46,724 bases of DNA, taken from assembly GCF_015354575.1 (NCBI RefSeq), contig NZ_JACAFQ010000040.1, positions 1 to 46,724 of the forward strand, read 5' to 3'. Positions 10,327-18,529 of the stretch are shown in pieces; position 1 is the first letter of the stretch; every line of letters begins with the position of its first letter. Source of the DNA: Pseudomonas sp. UFMG81 (GTDB lineage Bacteria; Pseudomonadota; Gammaproteobacteria; Pseudomonadales; Pseudomonadaceae). Below the pieces are notes generated by a model. It did no database searches. It was not told the origin of the DNA and saw only the letters and a program-made list of their open reading frames with translations. The position numbers were made by a program, and so were the translations under genes.

Positions 10327-10387
10327 CGAGGCTGGGAGCCTGGCGCCGAGCGGATGAACCGCACGGCTAACCAGGCTGCCAACCTCG
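10327..10387 (-). promoter_or_regulatory. Long hairpin in the rpsO-pnp intergenic leader
   Basis: Arms 10327-10343 and 10371-10387 pair at 15 of 17 positions. Between them GCCG-A-GCGG (10345-10353) pairs with CCGC-A-CGGC (10359-10367) around a five-base loop, extending the stem to about 26 bp with few mismatches. It has no T-run, so it is not a standard terminator. A double-stranded leader like this is the expected substrate for RNase III/PNPase autocontrol. The structure is seen; the role is inferred from the E. coli pnp leader. Confidence 0.6.
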
Positions 10388-10477
10388 CAGATCGCGCGGC
10401 GTGCCCAACGGCGAGGCTGATTAACAGCCCTGCCGAAGAATGCGACACGCCTTGCAACACCACTGGCCAGGCCGCTA

Positions 10478-10747
10478 TTAGCGACGCAGGCCCAGGCGAC
10501 CGATCAGGGCGCTGTAACGGGTGGTGTCCTTGCCCTTCAGGTAGTCCAGCAGCTTACGACGCTGGTTGACCATACGGATCAGACCACGACGGGAGTGGTG
10601 GTCTTTTTCGTTGGCCTTGAAGTGGCCTTGCAGCTTGTTGATGTTGAAGGTCAGCAGAGCAACCTGAACTTCCGGGCTACCGGTGTCGCCTTGGGCTTGC
10701 TGATAGTCTGCAACGATCTGAGCTTTTTCTTCGACGCTGAGGGCCAT
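10478..10747 (-). CDS. rpsO: 30S ribosomal protein S15
   Basis: An 89-residue S15 with the family sequence MALSVEEKAQIVADYQ and the HKDH-like RNA-binding region here KDHHSRRGLIRMVNQRRKLL. It binds 16S rRNA early in 30S assembly. ATG 10747 has AGGAGA seven bases upstream; the frame is open ten codons further but nothing supports a longer protein. A 9-bp leader hairpin lies upstream. It sits between truB and pnp, the near-universal order. Confidence 0.97.
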   Translation of the reverse strand: MALSVEEKAQIVADYQQAQGDTGSPEVQVALLTFNINKLQGHFKANEKDHHSRRGLIRMVNQRRKLLDYLKGKDTTRYSALIGRLGLRR

Positions 10748-10766
10748 GTGGCTTCTCCTGATAAAC

Positions 10767-10786
10767 GGATCCCGCAAGCGGGGTCC
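10767..10786 (-). promoter_or_regulatory. Hairpin in the rpsO leader
   Basis: GGATCCCGC / GCGGGGTCC can form a 9-bp stem with one G-U pair, ending 19 nt before the rpsO start codon and next to its ribosome-binding site. S15 represses its own translation through leader structures in other bacteria; whether this hairpin takes part is unproven. Confidence 0.3.
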
Positions 10787-10898
10787 AATAGGCCAGGGAC
10801 TAAAATCCCCGTATTAATAAAATGAGTAATGACCGTGCCTACTGACAGCCATCCTCTAGTCCGCAGGGCAAAGCGTTGACCTCGCCCTGTGGGTTCGG

Positions 10899-11816
10899 TC
10901 ATTCCGACCGAATCAGTCGACGCGGCGCAATGCGCCCGTCTTCGCTCACTTCACCGATACCGATGAAGCGGGCATTGTGATCCTGTACGCGGACCATGCC
11001 GAACTGCGGTGCATCCGGTGCGCGAACCGCCTGGCCATGCAGCCAGTAGAACGCGCTGTGCTCGGACAATACCACCAGTGGCCAATCCTGCAAGCCGCTA
11101 TCGGCGGGTAGCAGGAAACGGTCGAGCGCTTCGTTGCCGCCTTCGGCGTGAGCCTGCTCGAGTTCCTCGAGGGTGACGGTCTGTGCCAGCACGAAGGGCC
11201 CGGCTTGCGTGCGGCGCAGCTCGGCGACATAGGCGCCACAGCCAAGGGCCTCGCCGATATCCTCCACCAGGGTGCGGATATAGGTGCCTTTGCTGCATCC
11301 TACGCTCAGCCGTGCACGGGTGCCTTCGCACTCGAGCAACTCCAAGCGGCCAATAGTAACAGAACGCGCCTCGCGCTCCACTACCTCTCCTGCACGCGCC
11401 AGTTTGTACAGCGGCTGGCCGTCGCGCTTGAGGGCCGAGTACATCGGCGGTACCTGCTGGATCTCACCGCGAAAACGCGGGATGACCGCTTCGAGGTCGG
11501 CGCGACCAACGGTCACTTCGCGGGTCTTGAGGACTTCGCCTTCAGCATCGCCGGTGTTGGTCGTCTGGCCCATTTGCATGACCGTTTCGTAGCCCTTGTC
11601 GGACTCGAGCAGGTACTGGGAGAACTTGGTCGCTTCCCCGAAGCACAACGGCAGCACGCCGGTGGCCAGTGGGTCGAGACTGCCGGTGTGGCCGGCCTTC
11701 TCGGCGTTGAGCAGCCAACGGACCTTCTGCAACGCGGCGTTGGAGGTGAACCCCAGCGGCTTGTCGAGCAGGATGATGCCGCTGACATTGCGGCGAATAC
11801 GTTTTACCTGGGCCAC
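10899..11816 (-). CDS. truB: tRNA pseudouridine-55 synthase
   Basis: A 305-residue TruB that forms the universal pseudouridine 55 in the T loop of tRNAs. The catalytic motif HTGSLDPLATGVLP is present with Asp48. The C-terminal PUA-like part ends in RRLIRSE. The start is GTG 11816; its Shine-Dalgarno AAGGAG lies inside the last codons of rbfA, which ends three bases earlier, so translation is probably coupled. Length and neighbours are standard. Confidence 0.96.
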   Translation of the reverse strand: MAQVKRIRRNVSGIILLDKPLGFTSNAALQKVRWLLNAEKAGHTGSLDPLATGVLPLCFGEATKFSQYLLESDKGYETVMQMGQTTNTGDAEGEVLKTREVTVGRADLEAVIPRFRGEIQQVPPMYSALKRDGQPLYKLARAGEVVEREARSVTIGRLELLECEGTRARLSVGCSKGTYIRTLVEDIGEALGCGAYVAELRRTQAGPFVLAQTVTLEELEQAHAEGGNEALDRFLLPADSGLQDWPLVVLSEHSAFYWLHGQAVRAPDAPQFGMVRVQDHNARFIGIGEVSEDGRIAPRRLIRSE

Positions 11817-11819
11817 CGC

Positions 11820-12218
11820 TTACTCCTTGGCACCCGGCTCGTCGGCATCCTTGTGCAGACGGTCTTCGGCGACCGCGCGCTCGATCAGTGCCGACAGGTG
11901 CACACCACGGCTGACGCTTTCATCGAAGTGGAAATGCAGCTGCGGCACGCTGCGCAGCTGCATCGAGCGGCCCAGGTGCAGGCGCAGGAAGCTGGCGGCG
12001 CTGTTCAGGGCCTTGAGCGACTGCTGCACGGCGTCCGGGGTTTCTTCGCCCATGACGGTGATGAACACCTTGGCGTGGCCCAGGTCGCGGCTGACGTCGA
12101 CGGCGGTGATGGTCACCAGGCCGACGCGCGGATCTTTGACTTCACGGCGGATCAGCTCGGCCAGCTCGCGCTGCATCTGATCACCGATACGTTGGGTACG
12201 GCTATATTCTTTTGCCAT
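11820..12218 (-). CDS. rbfA: 30S ribosome-binding factor A
   Basis: A 132-residue KH-type ribosome maturation factor that binds free 30S subunits and helps process 16S rRNA, important in the cold. The N terminus MAKEYSRTQRIGDQMQRELA and PQLHFHFDESV near residue 100 are diagnostic. It lies between infB and truB; the 115-nt gap to infB holds two hairpins, whereas the gap to truB is three bases. Confidence 0.96.
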   Translation of the reverse strand: MAKEYSRTQRIGDQMQRELAELIRREVKDPRVGLVTITAVDVSRDLGHAKVFITVMGEETPDAVQQSLKALNSAASFLRLHLGRSMQLRSVPQLHFHFDESVSRGVHLSALIERAVAEDRLHKDADEPGAKE

Positions 12219-12247
12219 TCTTGTTACCTGTAACTTAAAGCGGCAAA

Positions 12248-12320
12248 CGCCCGGTCAAGCTCTAGCCTGACCGGGCGCTGCCTGCAAAGGCGCTGCCAAC
12301 CGCCCTGCACGGGGGTTGGC
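12248..12320 (-). promoter_or_regulatory. Two hairpins between infB and rbfA
   Basis: In transcript order the first stem is 12295-12301 with 12314-12320 (7 bp) and the second is CGCCCGGTCA / TGACCGGGCG (12248-12257 with 12268-12277, 10 bp perfect). The second is followed only by TTTG, so it would be a weak terminator at most. They may protect RNA ends or adjust the infB:rbfA ratio (inference). Confidence 0.4.
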
Positions 12321-12333
12321 AACGGGCTCACCC

Positions 12334-14871
12334 TTACAGGGTACGAGCCACCTGGACTTTCTCGAACACTTCGATCTTGTCGCCGACCTTGACGTCGTTG
12401 TAGCTCTTCACGCCGATACCGCACTCCATGCCGTTACGCACTTCGGCAGCGTCGTCCTTGAAGCGACGCAGCGATTCCAGCTCGCCTTCGAAGATCACCA
12501 CGTCGTCGCGCAGTACGCGGATCGGACGGTTGCGGTACACGGTACCCTCGATGACCATACAGCCAGCGATGGCGCCGAACTTCGGCGAACGGAATACGTC
12601 ACGCACTTCGGCCACACCCAGGATGTTCTCGCGAACATCGCTGCCGAGCATGCCGGTCAGGGCTTTCTTGACGTCTTCGATGATGTCGTAGATCACGTTG
12701 TAGTAACGCATATCCAGACCTTCCTGCTCGACGATCTTGCGCGCACCGGCATCGGCACGCACGTTGAAGCCGAACAGTACTGCATTCGAAGCCAGCGCCA
12801 GGTTGGCGTCGCTTTCGGTGATACCACCGACGCCGCCACCGATCACGCGTACCTGAACTTCGTCGTTGCCCAGGCTGCTGAGCGAGCCCTGCAGCGCCTC
12901 GAGCGAACCGCGCACGTCGGTCTTGAGGACGATGTTGAGGGTCTTCTTCTCTTCCTGACCCATGGTCTCGAAGATGTTTTCCAGCTTGCCGGCGTGAGCA
13001 CGGGCCAGCTTGACCTCACGGAACTTGCCTTGACGGAACAGCGCCACTTCACGCGCTTTCTTCTCGTCGGCAACCACCGACATCTCTTCGCCAGCGTCCG
13101 GGGTACCGTCCAGGCCAAGGATCTCGACCGGGATCGACGGGCCGGCTTCTTTCACCGGTTTGCCGTTCTCGTCGAGCATGGCACGCACGCGGCCATAGTT
13201 GGAGCCGACCAGGACCATGTCGCCCTGACGCAGGGTACCGTCCTGAACCAGGATGGTCGCTACCGGGCCGCGGCCCTTGTCCAGACGCGACTCGACCACG
13301 ACACCACGACCAGGGGCAGTCGGGGTGGCCTTGAGTTCGAGGATCTCGGCCTGCAGCAGGACAGCTTCGAGCAGCTCGTCGACACCGGTACCCATCTTCG
13401 CCGAAACCTTGACGAACGGCGTGTCACCACCCCATTCCTCGGAGGTCACGCCTTCGACGGACAGCTCGTTTCGGATGCGATCGAGGTCAGCACCTGGCTT
13501 GTCGATCTTGTTCACCGCAACGACCAGCGGTACGCCAGCAGCTTTCGCGTGCTGTACGGCTTCGCGGGTCTGTGGCATCACGCCGTCGTCCGCCGCCACC
13601 ACCAGGATGACGATGTCGGTCGCCTTGGCACCACGGGCACGCATTTGCGTAAACGCAGCGTGGCCAGGGGTGTCGAGGAAGGTGACCATGCCACGGTCGG
13701 TTTCGACGTGGTAGGCACCGATGTGCTGGGTGATACCACCGGCTTCGCCAGCGGCAACCTTGGCACGACGGATGTAGTCGAGCAGCGAGGTCTTACCGTG
13801 GTCGACGTGGCCCATGACGGTCACGACCGGCGCACGCGAGGTGGTCTCGCCTTCGAACTTCAGCGATTCGGCCAGGGAGTCTTCCAGGGCGGTGTCGCTG
13901 ACCAGGGTGACCTTGTGGCCCAGCTCTTCGGCGACCAGCTGTGCGGTTTCCTGGTCGAGCACCTGGTTGATGGTGACCGGGGTGCCCAGCTTGAACATGA
14001 ACTTGACCACTTCAGCGCCCTTGACGGACATCTGGTTGGCCAGTTCGGAAACCGTGATGGTTTCGCCGATGGTGACGTCACGGATGACGGGACCGGTCGG
14101 GTTCTGGAAGCCGTGCTGGTTGCGCTTCTTGCCCTTGCCCTTGCCGCCGCGACGACGGAAGCCATCGCTCTCTTCGTCGGTGGTACGTGGGGCAGCGCGA
14201 GGGGTCGGAGCCTTTTCCTTCTCCTTGACCTTGACCTTGACCGACATGCGCGGCGCATCGCCACGGCCGGCGGCAGCCGGGCCACCACCGCGACGATCGT
14301 CATCACGGGTGCGGCTCTCGTTGCGACGGGTCTCGTCTTTCTTGCGCTCGGCAGCACGAGCGGCGGCGTCTTCGGACACCGGCGCGTTGGCCACTACCGG
14401 GGCAGCAACCGGTGCTGGCTCGGCCTTGGCAACTGGCGCAGCGGCCGGGGCCTCGGCGGCCTGACGGCGTGCCTGCTCCTCGTTGCGCTGACGCACTTCG
14501 GCTTCGACCTTGTCGCGCGCGGCGTTTTCGGCGGCGCGGCGCTCTTCCTGCTCGCGTTTCTGCTCAGCCTGGATTTCTTCCGGGCTGCGCTGCACGAATA
14601 CTTTCTTCTTGCGTACTTCTACGCTGATGCTCTTGCTACCGGCGACACGCAGCGTGCTGGTGGTCTTGCGCTGCAAGGTAATCTTGCGCGGCTCTTCCGC
14701 CTTGCTCTTGTGGCTGCTTTTCAAATGAGTCAGCAGGGTCTGCTTCTCATTGTCGGTCACTACCTGACCGGCGTCGGTGTGCGGCAGACCTGCCTCACGC
14801 ATCTGCTGCAGCAGGCGCTCTACCGGTGCCTCGACCTCTTGGGCCAGTTCTTTCACCGTGACTTGCGTCAT
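12334..14871 (-). CDS. infB: Translation initiation factor IF-2
   Basis: An 845-residue GTPase that delivers fMet-tRNA to the 30S subunit. Order: IF2-N subdomain (1-55), a long charged linker rich in Glu, Arg and Ala with an RRGGGP patch (about 60-300), a second IF2-N-like part (about 265-340), the G domain with GHVDHGKT at 354-361, DTPGHAAF and NKID, then domains II-IV ending KIEVFEKVQVARTL. Internal in-frame starts could give shorter isoforms as in E. coli, but I cannot point to one. It lies 27 nt behind nusA. Confidence 0.97.
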   Translation of the reverse strand: MTQVTVKELAQEVEAPVERLLQQMREAGLPHTDAGQVVTDNEKQTLLTHLKSSHKSKAEEPRKITLQRKTTSTLRVAGSKSISVEVRKKKVFVQRSPEEIQAEQKREQEERRAAENAARDKVEAEVRQRNEEQARRQAAEAPAAAPVAKAEPAPVAAPVVANAPVSEDAAARAAERKKDETRRNESRTRDDDRRGGGPAAAGRGDAPRMSVKVKVKEKEKAPTPRAAPRTTDEESDGFRRRGGKGKGKKRNQHGFQNPTGPVIRDVTIGETITVSELANQMSVKGAEVVKFMFKLGTPVTINQVLDQETAQLVAEELGHKVTLVSDTALEDSLAESLKFEGETTSRAPVVTVMGHVDHGKTSLLDYIRRAKVAAGEAGGITQHIGAYHVETDRGMVTFLDTPGHAAFTQMRARGAKATDIVILVVAADDGVMPQTREAVQHAKAAGVPLVVAVNKIDKPGADLDRIRNELSVEGVTSEEWGGDTPFVKVSAKMGTGVDELLEAVLLQAEILELKATPTAPGRGVVVESRLDKGRGPVATILVQDGTLRQGDMVLVGSNYGRVRAMLDENGKPVKEAGPSIPVEILGLDGTPDAGEEMSVVADEKKAREVALFRQGKFREVKLARAHAGKLENIFETMGQEEKKTLNIVLKTDVRGSLEALQGSLSSLGNDEVQVRVIGGGVGGITESDANLALASNAVLFGFNVRADAGARKIVEQEGLDMRYYNVIYDIIEDVKKALTGMLGSDVRENILGVAEVRDVFRSPKFGAIAGCMVIEGTVYRNRPIRVLRDDVVIFEGELESLRRFKDDAAEVRNGMECGIGVKSYNDVKVGDKIEVFEKVQVARTL

Positions 14872-14898
14872 GCACTTCTCTCCTCAGGCCGCGCCTAA

Positions 14899-16380
14899 TT
14901 ACTCGAACCAGTGGGCTCGGGCGGCCATGATCAACTTGCCGGCACGCTCTTCGTCGATGCCGTCGATGTCGAGCAGGTCGTCAATCGACTGCTCGGCCAG
15001 GTCTTCGCGGTTAACCACGCCGCGCACCGCCAGTTCCGCCGCCAGGTCCTTGTCCATGCCCTCGAGGGAGAGCAGGTCTTCGGCCGGATGGGCGTCTGCC
15101 AGTTTTTCTTCGGTAGCGATGGCTTTGGTCAACAAACGGTCCTTGGCCCGAGCGCGGAGCTCGTTGACGATGTCCTCGTCAAAGCCATCGATGTTGAGCA
15201 TTTCTTCCAACGGTACGTAAGCAATTTCTTCGAGGCTGGTGAAGCCTTCGTCGACCAGCACCTGTGCCAGCTCTTCGTCGACTTCCAGTTCCTCGATGAA
15301 GTTACGCAGGATGTCGCCGGTTTCAGCCTGTTGCTTGGCCTGGATGTCCTTCTCGGTCATCACGTTCAGGGTCCAGGCGGTCAGCTGGCTGGCCAGGCGA
15401 ACGTTCTGGCCGCCACGACCGATGGCCTGGGCCAGGTTGTCCTCGGCCACGGCGATGTCCATCGCATGGGCATCTTCATCAACGATGATCGCGGCAACCT
15501 CTGCCGGCGACATGGCGTTGATGACGAACTGCGCCGGGTTCTCGTCCCACAGGACGATATCCACACGCTCGCCACCCAGCTCGCCGGATACGGCCTGGAC
15601 GCGCGAACCACGCATGCCGATGCAGGCACCTTGTGGGTCGATGCGCTTGTCCTTGGAGCGGACGGCGATCTTGGCACGCGAACCCGGATCACGGGAGGCG
15701 GCCATGACTTCGATGAGGCCTTCGGCGATTTCCGGCACTTCGATGCGGAACAGCTCGATCAGCATCTGTGGCGCGGTGCGCGACAGGATCAGCTGCGGGC
15801 CGCGGTTCTCGGTGCGGATTTCCTTGAGCAGCGCACGCAGGCGCACGCCGACACGGAAGGTCTCACGGGGAATGATGTCTTCGCGGGCCAGCAACGCCTC
15901 GGCGTTGTTGCCCAGGTCGACGATGACGTTGTCGCGGGTGACCTTCTTCACGGTGCCGGAGATGATCTCGCCCACGCGTTCGCGGTAGGCATCGACCACC
16001 TGGGCGCGCTCGGCTTCGCGAACCTTCTGCACGATGACTTGCTTGGCGGTTTGCGCAGCGATGCGGCCGAACTCGATCGACTCGATCTTCTCTTCGATCA
16101 CGTCACCGATCTTGGCGTCCGGGTGCGTGTCCTGGATCTTTTCCAGCCAGGTCTCGATCGCCGGATCGTCCAGGTCGTTTTCATCGACCACGGTCCAGCG
16201 ACGGAAGGTCTCGTAGCTACCGGTGTGGCGGTTGATTTCCACACGCAGGTCGACTTCGTCCTCAAAACGTTTTTTGGTCGCAGTGGCCAGGGCCACTTCC
16301 AGCGCTTCGAAAATGACGCCGGGCGGTACACCTTTCTCGTTGGATACCGATTCAACAACCAGCAGTACTTCTTTGCTCAT
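14899..16380 (-). CDS. nusA: Transcription termination/antitermination factor NusA
   Basis: A 493-residue protein. The N-terminal RNA polymerase-binding domain begins MSKEVLLVVESVSNEKG; then come an S1 domain (about 130-200), KH1/KH2 with DKRIDPQGACIGMRGSRVQ and NLAQAIGRGGQNVRLASQL, and two C-terminal acidic repeats ending LIMAARAHWFE, a gammaproteobacterial feature. ATG 16380 is chosen because MSKEVLL is the conserved start and GAGG lies seven bases upstream; the frame extends seven codons further without support. It sits between rimP and infB, downstream of two terminators that NusA itself could modulate. Confidence 0.97.
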   Translation of the reverse strand: MSKEVLLVVESVSNEKGVPPGVIFEALEVALATATKKRFEDEVDLRVEINRHTGSYETFRRWTVVDENDLDDPAIETWLEKIQDTHPDAKIGDVIEEKIESIEFGRIAAQTAKQVIVQKVREAERAQVVDAYRERVGEIISGTVKKVTRDNVIVDLGNNAEALLAREDIIPRETFRVGVRLRALLKEIRTENRGPQLILSRTAPQMLIELFRIEVPEIAEGLIEVMAASRDPGSRAKIAVRSKDKRIDPQGACIGMRGSRVQAVSGELGGERVDIVLWDENPAQFVINAMSPAEVAAIIVDEDAHAMDIAVAEDNLAQAIGRGGQNVRLASQLTAWTLNVMTEKDIQAKQQAETGDILRNFIEELEVDEELAQVLVDEGFTSLEEIAYVPLEEMLNIDGFDEDIVNELRARAKDRLLTKAIATEEKLADAHPAEDLLSLEGMDKDLAAELAVRGVVNREDLAEQSIDDLLDIDGIDEERAGKLIMAARAHWFE

Positions 16381-16439
16381 CGTACGCCTCGCCTTGCGCA
16401 AGCCATTGGGCCCGGAAATTCCGCCGGGCCCGGCACGTC

Positions 16440-16898
16440 TCAGTCAAAACTGGGAATAATATTGGCCTTGTCGATCGAGTCGATCGGCAACAGGAACTCA
16501 TGGTTGTCCACTTGAACCACCACATCCTGCTCCTCCACACCACGGAGAAGGCCCTGGAAGTTACGACGACCTTCGAAGGGCGTACGCAGCTTGATCTTCA
16601 CTTGCTCGCCGGCATGCGAGGCAAACTGTTCCAGAGTGAACAGCGGGCGATCCATGCCTGGAGAGGAAACCTCAAGGGTGTATTCACTGCTGATCGGATC
16701 TTCCACATCCAGAATGGCGCTGGCCTGACGACTGACCGCTTCGCAGTCCTCCACCAGGATGCCGCCATCCTTGTCGATGTAGATACGCAGTACCGAATGC
16801 TTACCCTGGGAAACGTATTCGATCCCCCAGCACTGATAGCCCAGACCCTCGACCACCGGGGCCAGCAAGGCCTGCAACTGTTCTAGCTTGCTCGACAC
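16440..16898 (-). CDS. rimP: Ribosome maturation factor RimP
   Basis: A 152-residue 30S assembly factor (YhbC/P15a family) with the family core VLRIYIDKDGG, VEDCEAVSRQ and YTLEVSSPGMDRPL. GTG 16898 is preferred: GAGGGG sits about six bases upstream and the length fits the E. coli protein. An in-frame ATG at 16916 would add MHEGVQ but has no ribosome-binding site. A perfect terminator ends 26 nt before the start, unusual for the first gene of an essential operon. Confidence 0.93.
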   Translation of the reverse strand: MSSKLEQLQALLAPVVEGLGYQCWGIEYVSQGKHSVLRIYIDKDGGILVEDCEAVSRQASAILDVEDPISSEYTLEVSSPGMDRPLFTLEQFASHAGEQVKIKLRTPFEGRRNFQGLLRGVEEQDVVVQVDNHEFLLPIDSIDKANIIPSFD

Positions 16899-16923
16899 CT
16901 GAACCCCCTCGTGCATGCTGTGC

Positions 16924-16949
16924 AAATAAAAAATGGGCGAAGCGCCCAT
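16924..16949 (-). terminator. Intrinsic terminator in the rimP-nusA-infB leader
   Basis: Minus-strand ATGGGCG-CTT-CGCCCAT followed by TTTTTTATTT: a perfect 7-bp stem with a U-run, 26 nt upstream of the rimP start. Together with the terminator at 16996-17017 it makes a tandem block between the initiator tRNA and rimP. Confidence 0.8.
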
Positions 16950-16995
16950 CCCTGAAAGCGCCGTTGGACAACGACGCCGAAAACTGTCGGCTAGC

Positions 16996-17017
16996 AAAAA
17001 GCCCCTGAAAAGGGGCT
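16996..17017 (-). terminator. Intrinsic terminator after tRNA-fMet
   Basis: GCCCCT (minus strand 17016-17011) pairs with AGGGGC (17006-17001) around TTTC and is followed by TTTTT (17000-16996). It lies 11 nt beyond the CCA end of the tRNA. Confidence 0.85.
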
Positions 17018-17027
17018 GTGCTGAAGC

Positions 17028-17104
<77 letters not shown>

Positions 17105-17165
17105 ACAAAGCTGGGGCGAAAGTATAAGACCGAACCCCCTACAGGGTCAATCCAACCTCCACCTG

Positions 17166-17191
17166 CAAGAAAGCCCGCGTAAAGCGGGCTC
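17166..17191 (-). terminator. Intrinsic terminator after tRNA-Leu
   Basis: AGCCCGC / GCGGGCT (17184-17190 with 17172-17178), loop TTTAC, followed on the minus strand by TTTCTT. It lies 13 nt after the tRNA CCA end. Confidence 0.8.
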
Positions 17192-17203
17192 TCATGCTTC
17201 AAT

Positions 17204-17289
17204 TGGTACCGAGAAGGGGACTCGAACCCCTACACCCTATGGGCACAACCACCTCAAGGTTGCGTGTCTACCAATTCCACCACCTCGGC
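17204..17289 (-). tRNA. tRNA-Leu (GAG)
   Basis: An 86-nt class II tRNA with encoded CCA. Acceptor GCCGAGG pairs with TCTCGGT (G1-U72 wobble, as in E. coli leuU); anticodon stem CAACC/GGTTG with loop TTGAGGT gives GAG, reading CUC and CUU; a long variable arm TGCCCATAGGGTGT follows. It lies 21 nt behind the secG stop and is probably cut from the secG transcript. Confidence 0.97.
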
Positions 17290-17310
17290 AATACTACTTC
17301 TTGAAACCCG

Positions 17311-17703
17311 TTACTGCTGCTCTTTGGCGGGAGGAGGTACGTCACCAGAGTTGGTGGTTTCACTCTTCTGCTGTTGGAGCACCGGTACATCATCATTGAC
17401 TGCCGGCTTTGGCTCTTTGACTTCCAGCACTGCTGGATCTGGCAGACCAGCTTGAGTCAGCTGGTGAGCCTGCTGCTTGGCGAAGTATCCTAACCCAAGT
17501 GCAGTCAAAAAGAAAGTGGCAGCAAGTATAGCAGTAACTTTACTCAAAAAGGTAGCGGAACCTTGGCTCCCGAACACAGTATTTGAAGCACCTGCGCCGA
17601 AAGATGCACCGGCTTCCGCACCTTTACCCTGTTGCAGCAGCACCATTACAACCAGCGCCAATGCCGCCAACAGATGAAAAACAACTACGACTGTTTCCAG
17701 CAT
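17311..17703 (-). CDS. secG: Preprotein translocase subunit SecG
   Basis: A 130-residue inner-membrane subunit of SecYEG. It has two membrane helices: METVVVVFHLLAALALVVMVLL-type residues near the N terminus and VTAILAATFFLTALGLGYF (about 56-74), separated by the cytoplasmic GKGAEAGASFGAGASNTVFG loop typical of SecG. A longer Pro/Gln/Lys tail (about 85-130) follows, common in pseudomonads. ATG 17703 sits four bases after the tpiA stop with GGAAAC upstream; the frame extends further but inside tpiA. Confidence 0.95.
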   Translation of the reverse strand: MLETVVVVFHLLAALALVVMVLLQQGKGAEAGASFGAGASNTVFGSQGSATFLSKVTAILAATFFLTALGLGYFAKQQAHQLTQAGLPDPAVLEVKEPKPAVNDDVPVLQQQKSETTNSGDVPPPAKEQQ

Positions 17704-17707
17704 TTGT

Positions 17708-18463
17708 TCAGTTTCCTGCGGCGCGACAAATTGCACCGAATTCGTCTGCGTTCAGGGACGCTCCACCAATGAGCCCCCCATCGATATCCGGCATGCCGAA
17801 CAGTTCAGCCGCATTGGCCGCCTTCACGCTGCCGCCGTAGAGAAGCTGCACGTTTCCGGCAACTTCGGCGTCCATCGCTGCCAGCTGCTTGCGGATGGCT
17901 GCATGCACATCCTGGGCTTGCTGCGGCGAGGCCGTCAAACCAGTACCGATGGCCCAAACAGGCTCATAGGCAATAACTGCATTGGCAAAAGCCTTGATAC
18001 CGAACGCGTCGATAACACTGCTTAGTTGACGCCCTACAACTTCTAGCGTCTCGCCTGCCTCGCGCTCTGCGAGAGTTTCCCCTATACAGAGCACCGGCGT
18101 CAAACCACTTTGCTGTGCAGCTGCAAACTTTTGATTCAGCACTTCATCAGTTTCACCAATAATCTGGCGACGCTCGGAGTGCCCGATCAAAACATACTTG
18201 CAACCTGCTTCAGCCAACTGACTCGGTGCAACTTCCCCGGTCAGCGCGCCTTGTTCAGGCTGTACAGCAGAATTCTGTGCTCCAACAGCGATCCCTTTCG
18301 CCTGCAGGCCATCAATGACTTGATTGATGAACAGCGCAGGCGGGAACACTGCGACTTCGATACCGCCTGGGATGAGCATTTCGCCCAAGCCCTGAGTCAG
18401 CTCAGCGACGCTGGCGCGGGTACCGTGCATCTTCCAGTTACCAGCTACCATGGGGCGACGCAT
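17708..18463 (-). CDS. tpiA: Triosephosphate isomerase
   Basis: A 251-residue TIM-barrel enzyme interconverting dihydroxyacetone phosphate and glyceraldehyde-3-phosphate. Catalytic residues are visible: Lys11 in GNWKMHG, His in VLIGHSERR (about 95) and Glu in AYEPVWAIGTG (about 167), with the phosphate loop LLYGGSVKAANA. The start ATG 18463 has GAGG seven bases upstream. It lies between glmM and secG inside an otherwise information-processing gene block; E. coli keeps tpiA elsewhere. Confidence 0.97.
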   Translation of the reverse strand: MRRPMVAGNWKMHGTRASVAELTQGLGEMLIPGGIEVAVFPPALFINQVIDGLQAKGIAVGAQNSAVQPEQGALTGEVAPSQLAEAGCKYVLIGHSERRQIIGETDEVLNQKFAAAQQSGLTPVLCIGETLAEREAGETLEVVGRQLSSVIDAFGIKAFANAVIAYEPVWAIGTGLTASPQQAQDVHAAIRKQLAAMDAEVAGNVQLLYGGSVKAANAAELFGMPDIDGGLIGGASLNADEFGAICRAAGN

Positions 18464-18487
18464 GCTTTACCTCGTCGGTCAAAGTGG

Positions 18488-18516
18488 GCGCAGATCTTAC
18501 CCAACCCGATCTGCGC
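18488..18516 (-). promoter_or_regulatory. Stem-loop between glmM and tpiA
   Basis: Perfect 9-bp stem GCGCAGATC / GATCTGCGC with an 11-nt loop in the 66-nt gap. It is followed by CCCACTTTG, so termination would be weak; it could stabilise RNA ends or partly attenuate. Confidence 0.4.
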
Positions 18517-18529
18517 TGGCAAGCCTCTT

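Noticed and set aside
10245..10463. 72-codon ORF between rpsO and pnp
   Set aside because: It overlaps the leader hairpin, has no ribosome-binding site and no family resemblance.
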